Below are positions 8,001 to 12,862 of a stretch of 12,862 nt of DNA, one piece after another. The notes below the pieces were generated by a model. The model made no database searches, was not told where the DNA came from, and saw only the letters and a program-made list of their open reading frames with translations. The stretch is from JADFUS01 sp964368765. Its GTDB lineage: Bacteria > Bacteroidota > Bacteroidia > Bacteroidales > Rikenellaceae. Each line of letters opens with the position of its first letter. Positions within the stretch are counted from its first letter, which is position 1. The DNA lies in NCBI GenBank assembly GCA_964368765.1, contig CAYJCU010000059.1, positions 1-12,862 of the forward strand, read 5' to 3'. Made by a program: the position numbers and the translations under genes.

Positions 8001-9359
8001 CCATTTATTAAATGTTTCAACAGCAACCAGCTCAGGGTTACCATTTTTAATAAACTCATCATAAGCGCCTAAAGCATAAGAGCCTAACACAGACCCATGA
8101 CTATGCACCATAGCCTCTAGCTCTTTAGCTGATGAGGGTAAGTTATCAACACTGTAACCATTATCTTTTAACATCTTTAGAGTGTTATACAGAGATTGTA
8201 CACCCTCAATATCTCCTGCATTAATAGCTCCCTTACCAACGCCTTTATAGTAATAAATAGCTACTTTTTTCTCACTATTTGATTTTGTTTGTAGCTTAAT
8301 ATAGTTTTCAACCATATCGGCAAACTTCTCGGTATGCCCAGGTATAGCATCAAAAATATTATAACCATTACGCTCAAACTGTGCCGCAATAGCAAAAGGG
8401 GCAACAGCACCATCTAACTCAGGTAACACAACACTCATCGATGTCAAACCACCCGATTCCATACCTTGTCTGCTCTTAAGCCATTTGTCGTGCACCTCAC
8501 TAACAGTTACTGGCGCAAGTATAGGCACATTAAGCTCTTGAAGAAGCTTCTCGCCACTAGCGGCACCACCCATCACCAATCGTCCGTGTGGATTACTAAT
8601 AATAAGATTAGGTTTTACAGCCTTTATCAGCTCTAATTTCTTCATGCCAAAAGAGTTAATAGGATATACATTTAATCCTCTATCTTCAAGTAGATTGATA
8701 AGAGCAGCTATATGCTCTTCATTAGAGTTTTGCAGGTTGATATTTCCTGAAAGCATAACCACACGTGGTGCACCACTCTTATATTTACCACTCTTCTCAT
8801 AAAATTCTTGAAATTCATCAATAGTAGCGAAGAAGTTATCATCTCCTAGATGAAAATAGTAGTCGGCAGGTACAATAAGTGGTTCGTGATACTCTAAATT
8901 AGAAGATAGTTTTTTATCTATATTTTTTCGGATATAGTTAAAAGCACTTCTGTTATTCTTTACAGAGCCATTATCAAATAGTGTGTGTAGGTACTCTAAC
9001 TCTCTACCTGAAAGAGTATTAATTTTTTTATTGTCACTCTCAGTAGAGTAAACACTCACACCTGAGGCTATTGCCTCTTCAATAGTTTGTAGGTGTGTGG
9101 CATTTAAGTTACTACCATGCACACGTACCAAAACCATATCATAATCTTTTATACGCTCAACCTCGTCAAGAGGTACACTCTCTATTTTAATTTGAGAGTT
9201 ATTGTTTGAACGTATGAACTTTTCTACCGAAAAATCGGCAAAATTCAGTGTAGCTATCTTTGTTGGTGAAAGATACCTACAATAAAACAGCAGAGCGATA
9301 ATGGTAAAAACCGCTATCGCAACTACATAAATCAATTTCTTTTTTCTGATTGTTTTCAT
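5025..9359 (-). CDS. hmuS: HmuS, membrane-anchored CobN/ChlH-type chelatase subunit
   Basis: A 1444-residue member of the CobN/magnesium-chelatase H family. Core motifs are intact: HFGTHGSLE at 545-553 followed by PGK, the metal/tetrapyrrole-site signature; AKRRSYATLVDHLTAPF soon after; PTGRNFYSINP near 940; TLWSTDFISSEG near 985; and RIFGGVGGNYGTGI near 1103. A hydrophobic anchor at about 8-27 and a second helix at about 1416-1437 followed by RRKRK imply that both ends sit in the inner membrane with the catalytic body in the periplasm. A Met-, Gly- and charge-rich, low-complexity segment at about 785-870 interrupts the conserved core, and a Glu/Lys/Gln-rich stretch (about 1385-1412) precedes the last helix. 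Cobaltochelatases insert metal using AAA+ partners; none is encoded here. In haem-uptake loci HmuS has been proposed to work in reverse, removing iron from haem (recalled from work on gut Bacteroides, not shown by this sequence). It is joined to hmuR and hmuT by one-base TAATG overlaps. Confidence 0.93.
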   Translation of the reverse strand: MKTIRKKKLIYVVAIAVFTIIALLFYCRYLSPTKIATLNFADFSVEKFIRSNNNSQIKIESVPLDEVERIKDYDMVLVRVHGSNLNATHLQTIEEAIASGVSVYSTESDNKKINTLSGRELEYLHTLFDNGSVKNNRSAFNYIRKNIDKKLSSNLEYHEPLIVPADYYFHLGDDNFFATIDEFQEFYEKSGKYKSGAPRVVMLSGNINLQNSNEEHIAALINLLEDRGLNVYPINSFGMKKLELIKAVKPNLIISNPHGRLVMGGAASGEKLLQELNVPILAPVTVSEVHDKWLKSRQGMESGGLTSMSVVLPELDGAVAPFAIAAQFERNGYNIFDAIPGHTEKFADMVENYIKLQTKSNSEKKVAIYYYKGVGKGAINAGDIEGVQSLYNTLKMLKDNGYSVDNLPSSAKELEAMVHSHGSVLGSYALGAYDEFIKNGNPELVAVETFNKWANESLPNDLVEDMKALYGEAPGKYMNYEKDGKKYIAVARLQFGNVAILPQPMVAEGGDIDALTHGVDRAPAYPYVASYLWTRRGFEADAMIHFGTHGSLEFIPGKQIALSDYDWSDALVGDMPHFYIYTINNIGEGIIAKRRSYATLVDHLTAPFMQGELYGDLQKLKRIIHTVEYQEEGDIKQEYRKTITKLAHSQNICSALGIDSTRTFTDEDIQKVHRYIEEIDGAKVTDGLYTLGEKYDEVEAANTIRLMMIDPIRYSLANVDIAHGKVDAKMIDDISYINHNYTVRADKIIARALKGENTDKIFNSIISSNDIALLNRTVKIEQEKASARAKMMAQMMGAMQTAQKPTRFLNEKGELVAGDGTTVMRKSSGHPSWIPKGDGAKKPAGVGGDTEEEVEKPKRPSMMESLAMQQSQTVDIDNSEKLLIDALKELKKTVAMVASKRSELVASTKAEQDGLLKALNGRYVLPSSAGDAIANPSAVPTGRNFYSINPETTPTVEAWNVGKRLADNLLAQELEVNGRYPEKISFTLWSTDFISSEGATIGQILWMLGVEPLRDGLGYVRSLRVVPIEELGRPRIDVVVQTSGQLRDIAASRLKLINDAIALAADANDGEGQNFVTKGFKDAEKRLLEKGFSPQDARKYSRERIFGGVGGNYGTGIMGMVEDSENWESQGEIAKQYITNMGAMYSANGSEEWGEAREGVFEAALLNTQVVVQPRSSNTWGALSLDHVYEFMGGLSAAVQEVTGNDATAYFNDFRNSSRAKVQGLKEAIGVETNSTIFNPKYIAEKMKGEASSYGSFAETIRNTFGWNAMKPSAIDDHIWNEYHDIYVRDKYNMDMEDKFSEKNPYAMQEFTAVMLESARKGMWEASKEQIAELAELHSRMVIKHEAGCSGFICDNAKLRDFIAENAPDNAKEYNESIKSAREVALTEEVAEKSVVLKKEEQEQQKQKTNKTVEEEKTNYTTVYIVIALFIVLVGWVLYRRKRK

Positions 9360-11527
9360 TATTTAAGTTTTATTAAATCTGCAATATTAATATTGAGAGT
9401 AGCAGCATACGAGATACCCCTCTCAGGTGTTAATGTCAAATCACTTGAAATTTTTTCGTCTTTATAATTCAGCAGGTTATCAACTTGAAGTATAAAATTT
9501 ATACCTCGTGGAAATCTAAAACCAATATTTGCCGAGAAGATAGTGCGCTGATTATAGTGTGTCATCTCAAAATTGTCTGTCGTTGAGTCTTGATACCAAG
9601 CATCTACCGAAGATAACCATCGGCCATTTATGGCAATATCAGATTTAATACTGCCCAACGCAAAAGAGTAACGTGCATTGATATTTGCCGAGTGTGGACG
9701 AGCCGTTGATGTATTGTAACCCTCAAGCTCTTCAAAACTATTTATATATGAGTATGAACCTTTAACTGTTAAGCCCATATCTAAGCGATATTGCGCCGAT
9801 ATATCAACACCTGCTGTTGTAGCATCCTCAGCATTGAAATATTGTTGGTCTGAGGTGCCATCATTAAGTAAGCGCATAGATATTTTGTTGTCAAATTCAT
9901 TGTAATAGGCAGAGATGGACATATTAAAATCTCTATGATTATACTCTGTTGAAAGAGAGAATTGATTTGATTTCTCTATCTTTAAATCCTCATTTCCATG
10001 AATTGTGAACATTCCCAATCCCCCCATATCATACTCTTCATATCTCTCACGCAATGATGGTAGTCTGAAACCCATTGCATAGCCTCCTCTAAATGTGAGA
10101 TCACCAGCCTTGTACATAAGTGATAGTTTCGGGCTACTATTAGCTCCATAGTGTGAATGGAAATCTCCCCTAACACCAATCACAATAGCTAAATTATTAT
10201 TCACTTTCCACTCTTCTTGAGCAAAAACTATATAGTTTTGTGTTTCATAACGACCACTATCCTTTAGACGATAGTGTAGTAGATTCTCTGTATCTAACTC
10301 TACACCTGCTATAACAGTGTGTTTATCATTAAAAAATCCAACATACTCAGCTCTTAATGTGTTCTTTATATCATTATAAATTTTATCAGTAGAGGCTGCC
10401 TTATATTCAATGTTTTTAGTGTAGTTATCATTTAAAAAGCTAACCTTAACTAAATTATTTTCATCGATTATCCAATTCAATCTAGCATTAATAGTTAGTG
10501 AGTTAAATACATCTTGCGCCTTACTTTCAGCTAATTCAAGTTGTCGGTTTTGGTAATATGCACCATCTATATCAGCCTTTAGTTTATCGGTAATAGAGTA
10601 GCTAAAACGTTGATTAAAATTCAAAATTTCATAACCAGACATACTTGCTATTCCGCCATCAACATCTGTAACCGAGTAGGCATCTTCAGTGCGATAACTT
10701 GCTGATGTGTATGATGATAAATTATTTTGCTTAGCCTCTAAAGAGAGATATTGTTTGTGTCCGCCATAGCTATTTATACGAGAACTAATATTTCCAGAAA
10801 GAGGTCGTTTGGCATCTTTTGTAATAATATTTATAACACCTCCCATAGCATCAGAGCCATATAGCGTACTCATTGCACCACGCACTATCTCTACACGCTC
10901 AATATCATCAATATTAATGCGAGAGAAATCAACATTGTCACTTGAACCCTCGCCAGCCATACGCTCGCCATTAATTAAAAATAGTAAATATGAACCTGTT
11001 ACACCTTGAAAAGTTATCTCTGGTAAGTTTGAGCCATGTGCACGTCCAAACTGTAGGCCTGGTATTTCATATTCTAAAAGTGACTGAAAAGTCATTGGAT
11101 TGATACGTTTAATATCTTCAGACGATACTACACGTGTCAATACCGGAACATCTTTCAGTGGTGTTGAGGTTCTGTTCCCGGTTACAACCACTTCATCTAT
11201 TACAACAAGTGATTTTTCAAGTTTAACCTCTATATCGTTACTATTAGTTACTGTTATCTCTTGGGGTTTATAGCCAAGTACACTAATCTCCAGTGTCGGA
11301 TTATCTATTTTTCTCAGTGATATTTCAAACTCCCCATCACTATTGGTATAGCATCCTATAATGGTGCCTTTAACACTAATCATAGCCCCAGTAATCTTTT
11401 CGCCCGAAGTAGCATCTATAACCACACCCTTAAACCTATCAACCGTACGAGCATCGGTCTCCTCTGCTCGCACGGTAAAAATAGTAACAAAACTTAATAG
11501 TAGTACAAATAAAATTCTACTTAACAT
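9359..11527 (-). CDS. hmuR: HmuR, TonB-dependent haem receptor
   Basis: A 722-residue outer-membrane receptor. Residues 1-21 form a signal peptide with likely cleavage after VRA. A carboxypeptidase-regulatory-like beta domain follows at about 33-104 (FKGVVIDATSGEKITGA), then a TonB-box-like DEVVVTG at 111-117, the plug at about 122-237 (ending in LYGSDAMGGVINIITK), and a 22-strand barrel to the C-terminus. Haem-receptor features are recognisable: the FRAP-type motif appears as FRLP at 487-490 and the NPDL-type motif as NEDL at 512-515, with His510 between them in the place where family members carry a conserved haem-binding His; His164 in the plug (GRAHGSN) is a candidate for the second. It takes haem from HmuY and moves it to the periplasm using TonB energy. 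The gene begins at the hmuY stop (TAATG overlap). It contains the extra N-terminal domain common in Bacteroidota receptors. The haem specificity rests mainly on the operon. Confidence 0.93.
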   Translation of the reverse strand: MLSRILFVLLLSFVTIFTVRAEETDARTVDRFKGVVIDATSGEKITGAMISVKGTIIGCYTNSDGEFEISLRKIDNPTLEISVLGYKPQEITVTNSNDIEVKLEKSLVVIDEVVVTGNRTSTPLKDVPVLTRVVSSEDIKRINPMTFQSLLEYEIPGLQFGRAHGSNLPEITFQGVTGSYLLFLINGERMAGEGSSDNVDFSRINIDDIERVEIVRGAMSTLYGSDAMGGVINIITKDAKRPLSGNISSRINSYGGHKQYLSLEAKQNNLSSYTSASYRTEDAYSVTDVDGGIASMSGYEILNFNQRFSYSITDKLKADIDGAYYQNRQLELAESKAQDVFNSLTINARLNWIIDENNLVKVSFLNDNYTKNIEYKAASTDKIYNDIKNTLRAEYVGFFNDKHTVIAGVELDTENLLHYRLKDSGRYETQNYIVFAQEEWKVNNNLAIVIGVRGDFHSHYGANSSPKLSLMYKAGDLTFRGGYAMGFRLPSLRERYEEYDMGGLGMFTIHGNEDLKIEKSNQFSLSTEYNHRDFNMSISAYYNEFDNKISMRLLNDGTSDQQYFNAEDATTAGVDISAQYRLDMGLTVKGSYSYINSFEELEGYNTSTARPHSANINARYSFALGSIKSDIAINGRWLSSVDAWYQDSTTDNFEMTHYNQRTIFSANIGFRFPRGINFILQVDNLLNYKDEKISSDLTLTPERGISYAATLNINIADLIKLK

Positions 11528-12552
11528 TACTTAATCTCTTCGTAATCAAATGCTGCGTAAACCGTAATATCCTTCTCATTAGAGTAGTCGGTAAACTTAA
11601 CCTTATAATACTTATTATCAGAAGTCTTAACAACTATTACCTCTTCATTTAACTCATAAGTGTATGGAGGCATAGTTCCGGTAGGAGTAGCTGTTAGCCA
11701 CGCATTTAAAACAGGATTTATTGTTGTGTAGTGATATCCTACAAATCCTTGCATCATTTGCGACATATCAGCCATAACTTTTCTATTTTCAGTGTCAGCT
11801 TCAAAACCAGATGCAGGTATTGTAGTAATTTGGTCTAATTTCTCAGCTGTTGTTTTAACCGCCTCACAACCATTTGTTCTAATATCATATTTATGGAATG
11901 CTATATCCCAATCAAATGAGTTCTCATCTTGTGCCATCTGATAGTAAGCTGTTTTACCAACAGTTCCATCACAAGATACAGAGATAGGCATTGGCATGTT
12001 ACCTGGTGTTGCAGTACCTGTTATCTTTATATCGCCGCCCTCGTTCATACTTATTTCAGCTGTGAAATTTGTTTTCCACGTACTACCACTTGCTTCACAC
12101 TCGCTATCGATACCTGTTAAAATCCACTTATCGCCCTCTTTTGTAATGTTTGCCTTTGATGTTAATGTGTAAGGCTCAGCAACTGGAGCACCCATACTAA
12201 CAGATATATTTGTAATATTTATCTCGGCGATTAAATCACTTGTTGAAGTATCATCAGAGATAACAATAGTTACCTCTTCTTGACTTCCTGATGGCTGTCC
12301 ACCTACAATCATAGCATAATTTGTTGTGAATGTTCCCGAGAATCCCCCTACCTCTTGTTTCTCTATTTTAACGGTAGTTGATTTATTTGTCTCAAAATCA
12401 AAATAGGTCCACTCATCATACTCAGTCGCTGCAACAACTGTTGAAGAGTGTGTTGCTTGAGTGTCATCATTACTTTCTGTTTCGTTCTTGTTACACGATG
12501 CTAATATGCCTACACCTAATAGACACATTAAAAATTGACTTACTTTTTTCAT
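11527..12552 (-). CDS. hmuY: HmuY-family haem-binding lipoprotein with inserted calycin-like domain
   Basis: A 341-residue surface lipoprotein and first gene of the operon. Lipobox LASC places the lipidated Cys at 20, followed by an acidic, Ser/Thr-rich linker. The HmuY fold is recognised in two pieces: its opening strand EWTYFDFETNKSTTV at 47-61 and the hallmark FDWDIAFHKYDIRTNG at 213-228, with the rest of the domain to 341. Between them, residues about 66-197 look like a calycin-like beta-barrel (FSGTFTTNYAMIVGG, repeated beta strands, ATPGNMPMPISVSCDGTVG), making the protein over 100 residues longer than the 216-residue P. gingivalis HmuY. Candidate haem ligands are Met260, Met263, Met266, Met267, His274 and Met294. 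The two His ligands of P. gingivalis are not obviously conserved, so a Met-ligated site, as in other Bacteroidales HmuY proteins, is plausible. Three Cys (152, 194, 229) lie in the exported part. It hands haem to HmuR, encoded directly after it. Confidence 0.88.
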   Translation of the reverse strand: MKKVSQFLMCLLGVGILASCNKNETESNDDTQATHSSTVVAATEYDEWTYFDFETNKSTTVKIEKQEVGGFSGTFTTNYAMIVGGQPSGSQEEVTIVISDDTSTSDLIAEINITNISVSMGAPVAEPYTLTSKANITKEGDKWILTGIDSECEASGSTWKTNFTAEISMNEGGDIKITGTATPGNMPMPISVSCDGTVGKTAYYQMAQDENSFDWDIAFHKYDIRTNGCEAVKTTAEKLDQITTIPASGFEADTENRKVMADMSQMMQGFVGYHYTTINPVLNAWLTATPTGTMPPYTYELNEEVIVVKTSDNKYYKVKFTDYSNEKDITVYAAFDYEEIK

Positions 12553-12590
12553 ATCATTTATTTGTTATTATTGTTATATATTTTCGACTG

Positions 12591-12622
12591 CAAAGTTACA
12601 TCTACACTAAATTTTTCACAAT
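12591..12622 (-). promoter_or_regulatory. Bacteroidales-type -33/-7 promoter of the hmu operon
   Basis: On the minus strand the -7 element TAACTTTG (12591-12598) is a perfect match to the Bacteroidales consensus TAnnTTTG and continues as TTTGCA, as in many strong promoters of this group. ATTG at 12619-12622 supplies the -33 element with a 20-nt spacer, inside the usual range. Transcription would start near 12584-12586, giving a roughly 30-nt AT-rich leader ahead of the hmuY ATG at 12552. No similar promoter was seen at the other gene junctions, supporting one long transcript. Confidence 0.75.
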
Positions 12623-12631
12623 ACCACGATA

Positions 12632-12674
12632 TAGGTAAAAAACGATCCTATTTACACCATAACTAGGTATAAAA
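12632..12674. repeat. Helically phased direct repeat TAGGTAWAAAA
   Basis: TAGGTAAAAAA begins at 12632 and TAGGTATAAAA at 12664. The two copies differ at one base and are exactly 32 bp apart, close to three helical turns, so both would face the same side of the DNA. They sit just upstream of the -33 element, the usual place for activator sites. The first copy is also part of a small inverted repeat, ATAGG (12631-12635) with CCTAT (12647-12651). Regulatory function is inferred from position only. Confidence 0.4.
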
Positions 12675-12688
12675 GTGATATTATCACT
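12674..12688. promoter_or_regulatory. 15-bp palindrome, candidate operator upstream of hmuY
   Basis: AGTGATA-T-TATCACT is a perfect 7-bp inverted repeat around one central base, about 95 bp upstream of the predicted transcription start. Its size suits a dimeric helix-turn-helix regulator. It does not match the classical Fur box by eye, although it shares the general GATA/TATC character. The binding protein is unknown; the LuxR-type regulator at the end of the operon is one candidate. Confidence 0.4.
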
Positions 12689-12862
12689 ATATTTTCAGAG
12701 AATAATACGAAATTAGAGCTTTTTATTATTGGATATAGTGTAGCATAATTATTCTATATATATTATTATTGTTGTCCGGTAAAAAAATCAAAATTTTTGT
12801 TTTTGTTAGCCCCTATAATTTAAATTACAACTAATTTATTGTAGGATAGGTAGTTATTAGGT

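Larger units (their letters stand above)
12553..12862. other. Intergenic region upstream of the hmu operon
   Basis: These 310 bases contain no plausible coding region on either strand. They are very AT-rich and hold, from the gene outward, a short AT-rich leader, the hmu promoter, a pair of phased TAGGTA direct repeats, a 15-bp palindrome and a 12-bp palindrome (TAATTTAAATTA, 12816-12827). TAGGTA occurs again at 12847-12852 and TAGGT at 12858-12862. The outer part (about 12700-12862) may also carry the control region or 3' end of an adjacent gene outside the window; I saw no clear hairpin terminator or tRNA there. Confidence 0.6.

Noticed and set aside
9982..10179. Minus-strand 65-codon open frame inside hmuR
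   Set aside because: It is an out-of-frame shadow of a well-supported receptor gene with no recognisable protein features.
12780..12827. Plus-strand promoter-like TTTG/TATAATTT near the right edge
   Set aside because: The match to the -33/-7 consensus is weak in a highly AT-rich stretch and no gene is visible downstream within the window.

Overview
The window looks like chromosome from an AT-rich member of the Bacteroidota, most likely order Bacteroidales. The reasons are the gene set hmuY-hmuR-hmuS-hmuT-hmuU-hmuV (the haem-uptake cluster known from Porphyromonas, Bacteroides and Prevotella), a Bacteroidales-type -33/-7 promoter (TTG / TAnnTTTG), a TonB receptor with an N-terminal carboxypeptidase-regulatory-like domain, and lipoproteins with short Bacteroidota-type lipoboxes. 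Every gene I can support lies on the minus strand, so transcription runs from high to low coordinates.

Right to left: positions 12553-12862 hold a promoter region with a canonical -33/-7 promoter, a 15-bp palindrome and helically phased direct repeats. Then follow hmuY (surface haem-binding lipoprotein, here with an extra calycin-like beta domain apparently inserted inside the HmuY fold), hmuR (TonB-dependent outer-membrane haem receptor), hmuS (large CobN/ChlH-type chelatase subunit with a membrane helix at each end), hmuT (polytopic membrane protein), hmuU (ExbB/MotA/TolQ-type channel subunit) and hmuV (small DUF2149 protein with an ExbD-like membrane aspartate). The same transcript appears to continue into a RIC/YtfE-like diiron hemerythrin protein and a LuxR-family regulator whose receiver domain has lost its phospho-acceptor aspartate. 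All eight genes are spaced by 12 nt or less or overlap, and three successive junctions are the same TAATG stop/start overlap. The run ends at a 23-bp perfect hairpin at 2039-2092.

Left of the hairpin, and probably a separate transcript, is a lipoprotein gene joining a lamin-tail domain to a CotH-kinase domain. I see no functional link between it and the haem locus.

Working model (inference): HmuY captures haem at the surface and HmuR imports it to the periplasm. HmuS, anchored in the inner membrane and facing the periplasm, handles the tetrapyrrole and probably removes iron. HmuT/U/V may form an ion-driven motor that stands in for the AAA+ ATPases used by classical chelatases, since none is encoded here. 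The diiron protein and LuxR regulator would add iron, oxygen or nitric-oxide sensing. The most interesting points are the nested HmuY architecture, the motor hypothesis, and the sensor/regulator pair at the operon tail.
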